Below, one piece after another: positions 1 through 7,301 of a stretch of 47,719 bases of DNA; positions within the stretch are counted from its first letter, which is position 1, and every line of letters begins with the position of its first letter. The stretch is from Planctomycetota bacterium. GTDB taxonomy: Bacteria > Planctomycetota > PLA2 > JAEUHO01. Under the pieces are notes generated by a model. That model searched no databases and was not told the origin of the DNA. It saw only the letters and a program-made list of their open reading frames with translations. The position numbers were made by a program, and so were the translations under genes. The DNA lies in assembly GCA_029259775.1 (NCBI GenBank), contig JAJDEN010000065.1, positions 1 to 47,719 on the forward strand, written 5' to 3'.

Positions 1-780
1 GCCAAATTGGTTTTTGACCGGCCCGACTTAAAGACACTCGACATCGGTTCCGGCTGGGGCGGTATGGCTCTCTATCTGGCACAGACCACCGGAGCGCGGG
101 TGACGGGACTGACGCTTTCGACCGAGCAGCACAGGTTCAGCACGCGTCGCGCCAAAGAGTCGAACCTAAGCGACCGGGTCAACTTCGAGCTTCAGGACTA
201 TCGCCAGAATACCGGATGCTATGACCGCATCGTTTCCGTCGGCATGTTCGAGCACGTCGGCAGCGCCCACTACCGGCAATTCTTTCGCAAGGTACGAGAA
301 CTGCTCGCCGACGACGGAGTCATGGTCCTGCATTCGATCGGTCGCTGTGCGCCGCCGGGAACCACCAACACCTGGATCCGCAAGTACATCTTCCCCGGCG
401 GCTACACGCCCGCGCTATCCGAGGTGTTGCCGGCTGTGCAGGACAACCTGCTCTGGCCCACGGATATCGAGCTCCTCCGGCTGCACTACGCCGAGACGCT
501 CAAGCATTGGTATCAGCGCTTCATGGCCAACCGCGAGAAGGTCGCCGCCCTCTTGGATGAGCGATTTTGCCGGATGTGGGAATTCTACCTGATCGTCTGC
601 GAACACGCGTTTCGCACGGGCGCGCACATGGTCTTCCAGATGCAGCTGGCCCACAAGCGTGACGCGGCACCGCTGACCCGCGACTACATCGCGGCCGCCG
701 AAGCACGGTATCGCCTGCAGGACGCGCCCGCGGACGAGGCGCAACCCCCTTCCGCTACGCGGGAAGGTCGCGCTCAGTGA
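1..780 (+). CDS. cfa: Cyclopropane-fatty-acyl-phospholipid synthase, 3' part
   Basis: The frame is open from base 1, so the 5' end lies outside the window and 259 residues are visible. Family members transfer a methylene group from S-adenosylmethionine to the double bond of membrane phospholipid acyl chains. The SAM-binding glycine motif is clear (LDIGSGWGGMALYLA near visible residue 13), followed by GLTLSTEQ, the SVGMFEHVG segment and the NTWIRKYIFPGGYTP segment typical of the family. The C-terminal part (LWPTDIELLRLHYAETLKHW, then MWEFYL) is also characteristic, so the catalytic domain is essentially complete; the missing part is the N-terminal domain. The gene ends inside the 3' end of the convergent gene at 755-1033, an overlap of 26 bases. 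Family assignment is confident. Confidence 0.93.
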   Translation, partial: AKLVFDRPDLKTLDIGSGWGGMALYLAQTTGARVTGLTLSTEQHRFSTRRAKESNLSDRVNFELQDYRQNTGCYDRIVSVGMFEHVGSAHYRQFFRKVRELLADDGVMVLHSIGRCAPPGTTNTWIRKYIFPGGYTPALSEVLPAVQDNLLWPTDIELLRLHYAETLKHWYQRFMANREKVAALLDERFCRMWEFYLIVCEHAFRTGAHMVFQMQLAHKRDAAPLTRDYIAAAEARYRLQDAPADEAQPPSATREGRAQ

Positions 781-1033
781 ACCAGATCTGCGGCTCGCCG
801 GAGACGCCGGCGGCCTGCATGACGGCCGCGAGCTGCGGCGCGTCCACGAAGGCCTGGGCCGCCTCCAGCGTGTCGAAGTCGTGCCAGACCGTGACCTCGC
901 TCGCGTCCGTCGCCCCGCGGAAGAACGCCGCGGCCCGCACGCCCAACCCCTGACGCGCGGCGTCAAACTCGTCGTAGTGCGACTTCCATGTGGCAAAGTC
1001 AGCAACGCTGTGTCGAACGAACATGCGGATCAT
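755..1033 (-). CDS. Small ABM-like (antibiotic biosynthesis monooxygenase fold) protein
   Basis: A 92-residue protein. The start is the ATG at 1033 because it is preceded by a strong ribosome binding site (GGGGGAGG); the reading frame stays open further upstream but that part reads as non-coding. The sequence begins MIRMFVRHSVADFATWKSHY and continues with a Phe/Ala-rich central part and a VTVWHDFDTLEAAQAF segment. That pattern, a ferredoxin-like dimeric alpha/beta-barrel with hydrophobic strands and a W-x-S-x-Y helix, fits small cytoplasmic ABM or DUF1330-like proteins. Those range from monooxygenases to proteins of unknown function, so no substrate is proposed. It is convergent with, and overlaps, the cfa gene. 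The fold call is moderate and the enzymatic role is unknown. Confidence 0.7.
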   Translation of the reverse strand: MIRMFVRHSVADFATWKSHYDEFDAARQGLGVRAAAFFRGATDASEVTVWHDFDTLEAAQAFVDAPQLAAVMQAAGVSGEPQIWFTERDLPA

Positions 1034-1439
1034 CGGATCGCCTCCCCCATCGCCATTGAACGAGATTGCGTAGACAGGATACGGGAGACCGGAGTTCCAA
1101 ACCGGCCGCTCGTACTCAGCCGCTGCGCCAGGTTCGGCCCGCTCAACAGGCCGGGCACTCGATCGGCGGGCAGGATCCGCCGTCGCCCGGAAGCCGGTGC
1201 GGACGACGTGTGAGCGGCAAGGCGTCGGCTTGGCTTGCCCACGATCGGTGGCTCGCCCGCGCAACAGGTGACTTGGTTTCCACGTGGGCGATTCCGCTCG
1301 CTGTCTTGGTATCCGCGTAATCACGGCCGAGGGCCGCCCTCTGGTCGACGCGTCGATTCGGACCGCCCGGCGCACGTGCGAAACGGTTAGAAGACGACGG
1401 GGCAGGCACCTGACGAGCGAGCCGCGCACGCGGAGGCTC
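1034..1439. other. Gene-free stretch, about 400 bases
   Basis: Frames here are open only because of the high GC content; none has a convincing start with a ribosome binding site or recognisable protein sequence. It should carry the promoter of the leftward ABM-like gene and of the rightward sulfotransferase remnant. I see no clear palindrome or RNA gene. Confidence 0.5.
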
Positions 1440-2307
1440 ATGAGGTACGTCACCGTGCACGACGAAGCCAACGCCCAGTTCGCGCCCAAGAACCGACTCC
1501 CATGGATGCGCGTGCTCCTTGCATGCACCCTTCTGTCCTTCGTGGCCGCGTGTGGAGGCGGAGGCGGTGGTGGCGGCGGCGGAGATGGTGGCGGCGACAT
1601 AGCCCTCGACTTCGGCGTCACCTTCGAGCGTGGGCCGATCCCCTTCGCGGTGAAGGCCACGCTCGAACTCACGCGCGCGGAACCCGTCGCCGCTGGTCCA
1701 GAACGGCGTCGACTGGTTCCACATGAACTCGGCGATCTACGACGCGTCGGACGACAGCATCATCTCGTCCAGCCGTGAGAACTTCATCGTCAAGACGGAC
1801 TACGCGGCGGGTGACATCACGTGGATTCTCGGGAACCCGGGCAAGCTCTGGTACACGGGCTTCCCGCTCAGCCTGCAGCCGCTGGCCCTGACCGTGACCG
1901 GCGACGCGCCCATTGGCCAGCACTCGCTCAGCGTGAGCCCGGACGGCACGCTGCTCACGTGCTTCAACAATGGGCTCGGCAACATGAACCTTCCGGACGT
2001 CGGCGACAGTCGGATGTCGAGCCACGTCTCGGTCTACCGGATCGACGCCGTGGCAGGCACAGCGACGGAGATCCTCTCGCTCGACGGCGCGTTGGGCATC
2101 TACGCCCCGATCTGTTCCAGCGGCTACCGCACGAGGACCGGGAACATGCTGACGGTCTTCTCGTCGCCGCCGGACAACGGCCCCCCGGAGATCGACGTCT
2201 TCAACGACCTCAACGAGGCCCTCTTCTCCGCCAAGGCCCTGGACCCCGGCTGCAGCGCAGGTTGCGCCGCGCGCGAGTTCGATCTCGCCAACCTGCTGAT
2301 CGACTAG
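1440..2307 (+). pseudogene. Arylsulfotransferase (ASST)-like lipoprotein, frameshifted and internally shortened
   Basis: Two reading frames make up one recognisable but broken gene. The first, from ATG 1440 (GGAGG just upstream) or ATG 1506, encodes a lipoprotein signal: MRVLLACTLLSFVAAC followed by a run of glycines. This frame runs out at 1778. From about 1670 a second frame encodes VQNGVDWFHMNSAIYD, then SRENFIVKTDYAAGDITW and GQHSLSVSPDGTLL, to the stop at 2305-2307. These segments match the arylsulfotransferase beta-propeller family, including the D-W-F-H-x-N motif around its histidine. The whole is about 290 codons, shorter than usual family members, so part of the propeller has also been lost between the signal peptide and the motif. 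Alternatives are a sequencing frameshift or two separate genes. Family call is fairly sure; pseudogene status moderate. Confidence 0.65.
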
Positions 2308-2391
2308 CGGCGCGGAATCGCGCTCGGTAGGCCCAAGGTCGGGCGTCGCGTCCGCCAGCACGGAGGAGCGCCTGCTTGGTATCTTTTGGCG

Positions 2392-3681
2392 ATGTCCTCG
2401 CGACCCCTGCCCAACCCTGTCGCGCCCGTCTTGCACGCGACTCTCCTCCTCTCGGTCCTCGTCCTGGCAGGCGGGTGCGGCGACAAGCCGGACGGGACGA
2501 CAGACCATCCGTTGACCCGGCTTCTTGCCTGCGTGCCTGCGCCCTCGCAGGAGAAGGACCTAGAGCAGTTGGGGCACCTCACGTACGTCGATGTGCGCCG
2601 CAGCGAAGCCGTGAGCGGCATCACGAAGCCGCTCACATGGGCCGCGTTCAGCGCCCTCGACCGGGCGGGGCGCGAGGCGTGGAACAAGGCCATCGATCGG
2701 CTACGGGTCTCCGAGCCATCGTACTTCTCCGAGTCCCTTCGAGATGCGGAGCAGATGCCGTCGACGGTTGGCTTCGACTTCTTCGACGTCGACCAGATCC
2801 TGAGCTACGGCTCGGCGGGGAGCGGGGCCCAACTCCTAGCGGGGAGCTTCTCGCGCGATGCGATCATCGCGGCCTTCAAGGCGCGAGGCTATCGCGCCTC
2901 CGCGGCGGCAGACCGGGCGGCCCTACTCTTTCGACACGCGGATGAGCGCGACGATCAAACGAGTAACTTCGACTTCGACGAGACATCCGCAAACCCATTC
3001 GGCGGTCGTTCCGGCCGGCGCCATCCGGTGGCCCTGCTGACGCCCCGCCTCCTCGTGAGCTCGCCGGGGGAAGCCACCACACGAGCACTGATCCTCACGC
3101 ATGCACGCCGAACGCCGTCTCTGCTCTCGGTGAGGGCGTATCGCGCGACGACGGACGCCCTGCTTCGCTCATCCGTTGCGCCGGCGCAGCTTGTGCAGGC
3201 AATCTACCTGCGGCCCGAATCCCTGCCTGCGGCGGTGGAAGTCGTGGTGAACATCATGTACGAGCCTTGGGCGAATCCGAACGTCATCAAGGAGAAGCGG
3301 GCCGAGTTGTCGGATGACCTGCCGCTGCCCCCCTACCGATTGGCCGCCATGGCGGACGGACAAGACAATGGCGAGCAGATCACGTTGGTCTCGGTCGCCT
3401 ACGACTCCGCTGCGCAAGCTGATCTCGCTAGACCCACCATCGAGCGCCGCCTGGATCGCTTCCGCGACGTCTTCCGCGAAGGTGGGGAGACAGCCCTGTC
3501 GGAGGTGGGCGGGCGGCGCGGCCAGAGCGTCATCCACCACGCCAACGGCATGGCTGTGTTGGTCGTTCCGGTCCGCTATCCCGCATCTCCCAAGGTCGGC
3601 GCGGGCCGCCTCTACTTGCGCTGGCTTGGGGCGATCGACCAGTCCACCTTCCTGCCTCTAGTACCAAGCGAAGGGAAGTGA
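2392..3681 (+). CDS. Predicted lipoprotein of unknown function
   Basis: A 429-residue protein. The start is ATG 2392; a TTG two codons earlier is in frame but less likely. A lipoprotein signal (LLLSVLVLAGGC, lipobox Cys near residue 29) is followed by CGDKPDG, so the mature protein is expected to be lipid-anchored. I recognise no domain. The body has a FDFFDVDQILSYG segment and looks like a globular alpha/beta protein with an Arg-rich centre (around residues 185-230). The layout, with an N-terminal segment scoring each sample against a threshold-like region, gives no functional hint. It stands alone: the gene before is a remnant and the next gene is convergent, its 3' end 69 bases away. I do not propose a function. 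Confidence 0.8.
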   Translation: MSSRPLPNPVAPVLHATLLLSVLVLAGGCGDKPDGTTDHPLTRLLACVPAPSQEKDLEQLGHLTYVDVRRSEAVSGITKPLTWAAFSALDRAGREAWNKAIDRLRVSEPSYFSESLRDAEQMPSTVGFDFFDVDQILSYGSAGSGAQLLAGSFSRDAIIAAFKARGYRASAAADRAALLFRHADERDDQTSNFDFDETSANPFGGRSGRRHPVALLTPRLLVSSPGEATTRALILTHARRTPSLLSVRAYRATTDALLRSSVAPAQLVQAIYLRPESLPAAVEVVVNIMYEPWANPNVIKEKRAELSDDLPLPPYRLAAMADGQDNGEQITLVSVAYDSAAQADLARPTIERRLDRFRDVFREGGETALSEVGGRRGQSVIHHANGMAVLVVPVRYPASPKVGAGRLYLRWLGAIDQSTFLPLVPSEGK

Positions 3682-3750
3682 GGCGTCCGCCGAGGCCGAG
3701 TGCGCGACCTGCGAGGAGCGCGGGGCGGCGGCCTGACGCCGCCGCCCCCC

Positions 3751-4143
3751 CTACTTGCTCTTGGAGCGTTTCTTGCGCTTCTTGCGCTTGTTCCGCAGCT
3801 TGCGCCGCTTGCGCTTCTTCTGGCGCTTGCGTTCACGCTCGGCCTTCTCGGCCTGCTTGCGCGCAAGGTCCTCGGTCGTGAGGACCTCGCGCGCACGGTA
3901 GCCGTCGCACTCCACGACGGGGTGGCAGAACGTCGTGAACTTCCACGGTGTGACCTTCGGGCTATGGCACCTGACCTGCCAGAACCACGCAGGCCCGGCA
4001 TCCTGCCAGGTCTCCTTGGCGAGCAGCCAAGGCTGGAGCTTCTGAACGATCATGTGGCCGTGCCGGCACGTTGCGCAGAGGTACGGCGGGTCAGGCAGGA
4101 CGGGACGCTGGCGCTCGGAAGCGCGTTGCTTGGATTCGGACAT
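3751..4143 (-). CDS. Small Cys/His-containing protein with Lys/Arg-rich tail
   Basis: A 130-residue protein starting at ATG 4143, which has a good ribosome binding site (GGAAGAGGTG). The N-terminal half has a CATCRHGH segment near residue 23 and later VRCHSP, FCHP and VECDGY, a spacing that could bind a metal such as zinc. The last 40 residues are almost entirely Lys and Arg (runs such as KRKRRKLRNKRKKRKKR), a strongly basic tail expected to bind nucleic acid or another polyanion. No signal peptide or membrane segment is visible. It is the only gene in its gap and is convergent with the lipoprotein to its left. The function is unknown; nucleic-acid or ribosome association is an inference from composition. 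Confidence 0.75.
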   Translation of the reverse strand: MSESKQRASERQRPVLPDPPYLCATCRHGHMIVQKLQPWLLAKETWQDAGPAWFWQVRCHSPKVTPWKFTTFCHPVVECDGYRAREVLTTEDLARKQAEKAERERKRQKKRKRRKLRNKRKKRKKRSKSK

Positions 4144-4477
4144 GGCACACCTCTTCCGGGGTGAATCGAGAGGGAATCGACACGCTGCGCGCCGGCTGCG
4201 AGGCAGTCCGCGCACGTCTGCACACCCGCGTCAAGCGGGCGACAGTCGGGGATTCCGGAAGAGGGGAGGGAGCGGGAGCACGGGTGTCATCCTGCGTGGT
4301 CGCGGATCACCGACGGGACGGCCCGGGGGGACGCCGCGAAGGCGTGTACGACGAACGACGGACCTCACCAATGAGGACCGAGGCGGATTGGACGCGCACC
4401 CTCCGGTGCGGGTTCCGCGCAAATGGGAACGATCACTCGCAAGCCGGCCTCACGTCATCGTGCCCGCAGCGGCCCGC
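4144..4477. other. Gene-free stretch between two leftward genes
   Basis: About 330 bases upstream of the Lys-rich gene and downstream of the MauE-like gene. No frame has convincing protein sequence. It should hold the promoter of the gene at 3751-4143. I see no strong hairpin or repeat. Confidence 0.5.
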
Positions 4478-4906
4478 TCACGCCTGGGTCGCGGGCTCCG
4501 GCTTGTCGTCACGCGCGGGCGGCTTGAGCGCGGCCAGACCAACCGCGAGCAGCACGAGGTTGCGCAGAAGCATGCTCCAGCGTCCTTCCAGAAGCTGCTC
4601 CTGCACGCCGAAGCACGCGCAAGCAACGGCCTCGCCCGCGAACGCCATGAGCAATGCCCACACGACGAACACGATCATGAGCAACACGCCGGCTTGAACG
4701 GGAACGACGCTCCGTCGAGCCAGAAGGATCCAAGCGCCGAGGCCGCACTCCACGACGAGGAGCAGGCCGGCGAGCGTGCGCGCCACGCCCTCTTGCGCAT
4801 GGAGTACGGTCGCCAGATAGGCGGCTGTCTCCTCGAAGTGCAGCGCCTTCATGGCACCGGCGTAGAGGAAGACGGCCCCGAAGGCCAGGACGAATACGAG
4901 CCGCAC
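4478..4906 (-). CDS. MauE/DoxX-like integral membrane protein
   Basis: A 142-residue protein with four hydrophobic segments (about residues 4-20, 42-62, 70-92 and 112-127). The CACFG motif near residues 96-100, after the third segment, is the pattern seen in MauE and related DoxX-like proteins, where a cysteine pair is thought to act in disulfide exchange. The N-terminal segment with AGAMKALHF is also typical of this group. It is the third gene of a leftward set: the 272-residue protein ends 6 bases upstream, and a Cys-rich exported protein precedes that. This context supports a role in handling disulfides in exported proteins, which is inference. MauE itself is needed for methylamine dehydrogenase maturation; no such enzyme is present here. 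Confidence 0.8.
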   Translation of the reverse strand: MRLVFVLAFGAVFLYAGAMKALHFEETAAYLATVLHAQEGVARTLAGLLLVVECGLGAWILLARRSVVPVQAGVLLMIVFVVWALLMAFAGEAVACACFGVQEQLLEGRWSMLLRNLVLLAVGLAALKPPARDDKPEPATQA

Positions 4907-4912
4907 GTCGGA

Positions 4913-5731
4913 TCAGTCGCGGTTCAACTCGGCGATCATCGCAACCCGGCGCTCCTCGAGGCCACGTAGCTGCTCGGCGAGGCTGCGGACATCGACGTCA
5001 TCCGACGAGCGAACGACGTAGGTCTTGCCCTTGCGGACCTCGATGGCCACGACATCCCTGGCGTATCGGGTCGAGCGCTCCATGCCGTCGATCACGGCCT
5101 GGGTACGCCTGGCAAGCAAGCCGAGCAACCGGCTCTCCTCGCCAAAGAGCGACCACGCCTTCTCCAGGTACTCAGCCTTCTCCTCGGGCGTCAGCTTCGC
5201 CTTGGCCAGCCGAATGACGTGCGGCACCCAGGACGTGGGCGACGTGCGCCCGGGCTGGGGCTGCAGGCCCGAGCGATGAAACGCGTTGCCGTAGTAGTCG
5301 AACAGCTGGATGCGGCTCGCGTACTTCGACCGGTCTCCGAAGATCCGATGCTTGTCGTTGATGCCGGCGGCGCGGACGAGATCGGCCGGGTAGAGCTCAC
5401 GCACATCAGGCGCATCCGGCGGGGTCTCAGGCAGCTCGTCGGTCCGTACGAAGACGACCTTGGGGCTGCCCTTGGCCGCGTCGTCCTTCTTGTTGGATGT
5501 GGTCGTACGGGTCTCTGCGGGTGCCGGCGCCCCTGCCGCAGGGACGAGCCCCTTGGCCGACAGCGCCGGGCCCTCCGCCTCCGGATGACCTGGCAGGCCA
5601 AGGCGCTTCACGATGTCCGATCCCGTGGCGTCCGCCCGCTCATCTGCCACGACGAGCGTCGTCGTGAGCGCTCCGATGACGGCGCCACCCACCACCAGAC
5701 ATGTCGCGGCCAAGTACTTCTTCGCTTCCAT
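4913..5731 (-). CDS. Single-anchor exported protein of unknown function
   Basis: A 272-residue protein. Residues 5-29 form one hydrophobic segment (LAATCLVVGGAVIGALTTTL) that would anchor it or act as an uncleaved signal. A low-complexity linker rich in Ala, Pro and Thr (about 55-90) precedes a mostly helical domain containing RTDELPETPPDAPDVRELYP and, near the C-terminus, an ELxxLxxR-rich helix that may be a coiled coil. I do not recognise the family. The start codon is preceded by GGGGGACACC. It lies between the Cys-rich secreted protein and the MauE-like protein and is probably co-transcribed with both; the gap to the downstream gene is only 6 bases. Confidence 0.75.
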   Translation of the reverse strand: MEAKKYLAATCLVVGGAVIGALTTTLVVADERADATGSDIVKRLGLPGHPEAEGPALSAKGLVPAAGAPAPAETRTTTSNKKDDAAKGSPKVVFVRTDELPETPPDAPDVRELYPADLVRAAGINDKHRIFGDRSKYASRIQLFDYYGNAFHRSGLQPQPGRTSPTSWVPHVIRLAKAKLTPEEKAEYLEKAWSLFGEESRLLGLLARRTQAVIDGMERSTRYARDVVAIEVRKGKTYVVRSSDDVDVRSLAEQLRGLEERRVAMIAELNRD

Positions 5732-5797
5732 GGTGTCCCCCAGGGTGAGCGCTCCGGCGACGCCAACGTAGCAAGCGCCGCCGGAGGCTCAGAGCGG

Positions 5798-6268
5798 CTA
5801 CGGGCAGTCGCAGTACGTATTCGTGCCGTTCGGTGTGCCGTCCGGGAGCGTCGTGGGCTCGACGACCGTCTTGCACTGCGGCTTGTTGGGACACGGCGAC
5901 TGGCTCTCGCACGCCGCGTTCTCGGTCTTGGTGCCGTCCGCGGCGAGGATCATCGCCTTCAGGCACTCGGGAACCGCATTCACCGGCGTGTTCGGGAGTA
6001 CGCAGGCGCAGAAGATCGTCTTCGGGAAGCCGATCCCCCCACCCGGCGCGGGCGGCCCCGTGGTGATCTTCGAGCACGTGCCAGTTCCCCAGCACGGCAG
6101 ACCGTTGATGCAGTTGATGTTCTGCACGTTGCCGGCGGTGTCCTTGACAAGCTTGCCCGTGCAGCCGCCTCCGCCATCCGCGGCCAGAGCGAAGTGCGCG
6201 AAGCCCAGCACAGACACCAACACGACGAACTGGGCAAGCAGGATGAATCTCAGCGTAGAACGCTTCAT
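5798..6268 (-). CDS. Cys-rich secreted protein
   Basis: A 156-residue protein starting at ATG 6268 with a good ribosome binding site (AAGGGGAAACC). A signal peptide is plain (LRFILLAQFVVLVSVLGFAHFALAA, likely cleaved after AHFALA). The mature part of about 125 residues contains 12 cysteines in short loops (INCINGLPCWGTGTCSK, IFCACV, SPCPNKPQCK, TYCDCP), an arrangement expected to form up to six disulfides. No catalytic motif is visible. It is the first gene of the leftward set with the anchored protein and the MauE-like protein, so the MauE-like protein could assist its disulfide formation (inference). Its promoter must lie in the 265-base gap shared with the divergent lipoprotein gene at 6534. 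Confidence 0.8.
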   Translation of the reverse strand: MKRSTLRFILLAQFVVLVSVLGFAHFALAADGGGGCTGKLVKDTAGNVQNINCINGLPCWGTGTCSKITTGPPAPGGGIGFPKTIFCACVLPNTPVNAVPECLKAMILAADGTKTENAACESQSPCPNKPQCKTVVEPTTLPDGTPNGTNTYCDCP

Positions 6269-6521
6269 GGTTTCCCCTTTCTGTGACTGTCGAGCTCACA
6301 CCCTCCACACGAGGGACACCCGACAACGAACAGCCTAGGGGCTGGCTCCGGTTCGCATCACCTGGCCAGTCTCGCGCCATTGAGATTGCGCTGAGGACAG
6401 AAACAGATCCGTCGCCCCCAAGGCGCTTGGTTGCAAGCACTTGCGACCGTCCAATACGCCCGCGTGCGATTCTTGCGTCCGGGGGCTTCAGGAGATGGGC
6501 TAGGTACGTCGACAAGGGAGT

Positions 6522-6527
6522 AGGAGG
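6522..6527 (+). promoter_or_regulatory. Ribosome binding site that decides an ATC start
   Basis: AGGAGG lies 6 bases before ATC at 6534. No ATG, GTG or TTG occurs in this frame between the stop codon at 6501 and the lipoprotein signal sequence, so the site points to ATC as the start. Confidence 0.7.
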
Positions 6528-6533
6528 TCCCCC

Positions 6534-7193
6534 ATCACACGTACCAGCCCCCAGCGTGTCCTCGCCACCTGTCTTCTGGCCCTCGCGGCTCTCGCCATCG
6601 GAGGCTGCGGCCTGGCCGAGTCGATCGCCGAGAAGTTCGTCGACGACGAGGAAGTGACCGTCGAGGCGCGTCCGGACCGCAGCGGTACGCTCCTGCGCAC
6701 CAGCGGTGGCACGGACAGCGACGTCCGGCCGGACACCTACTTCGCCGGCGATCGCCTGACCGGCCAGCACGCGGTCTGCGTCCTCGGCTTTCCGCTCGGC
6801 GAAGGGACCCAGCTCCCCTCGAACACGGAGATCGACAGCGTAACGCTGCACGTCTACGTCGGGGTGAGCGGCGGCGACCCGTCGGAGATGGCACCGCTCG
6901 TGCTGTCCCACCTTCCGGGCCACCCGGACGCGATCCTCACGCCGGGTCTGGTGCCGCACCCCCCGGGCGACGACATCGGCAACCTGGACGACGTCACGAA
7001 CCCCGGCTGGCGGACGTTCGACGTAACGGCGGCCTTCCTCCAGGACTTCAACGCGGGACGCACGATCTCGGCGTTCGCCCTGCGACTCGCCAACCCCAAC
7101 GACGGGGATCTCGAGGACGACGTCCTCTCGCTGCACGACGGCTCCGAGACGGGCCGCGCGCGCATCGTCGTACGCCTCTCGCTCGACCTCTAG
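6534..7193 (+). CDS. Predicted lipoprotein with a DNRLRE-like beta domain, probable ATC start
   Basis: The frame encodes 219 residues. It opens with a lipoprotein signal (RVLATCLLALAALAIGGC, Cys near residue 25), so translation must begin before residue 10; the only plausible codon is ATC 6534, six bases after AGGAGG. The first ATG, at 6654, would discard the signal. ATC is a rare but known start; a single-base change from ATG or a base-call error is the alternative. The mature part contains DTYFAGDRLTG, then a long beta-rich region with TFDVTAAFLQDFNAG and ending ARIVVRLSLDL. This resembles DNRLRE or CBM96-like domains, which often bind polysaccharide on the cell surface. The family assignment is tentative, and nothing shows a ligand. 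Confidence 0.7.
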   Translation: MTRTSPQRVLATCLLALAALAIGGCGLAESIAEKFVDDEEVTVEARPDRSGTLLRTSGGTDSDVRPDTYFAGDRLTGQHAVCVLGFPLGEGTQLPSNTEIDSVTLHVYVGVSGGDPSEMAPLVLSHLPGHPDAILTPGLVPHPPGDDIGNLDDVTNPGWRTFDVTAAFLQDFNAGRTISAFALRLANPNDGDLEDDVLSLHDGSETGRARIVVRLSLDL

Positions 7194-7301
7194 AGGCCAA
7201 GCGTACGGAGATCGTCCTTCGACGTGACGTCTCCGCGTGGCCTCGCGACGTCGCGTGGCGTGAGCCCGCTCCCTACACGTGGAACGACCTGCGGGCGCCG
7301 A

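Noticed and set aside
5640..7136. Long leftward frame crossing several genes
   Set aside because: It lies opposite or across the Cys-rich and lipoprotein genes, has no recognisable protein sequence and results from high third-position GC.
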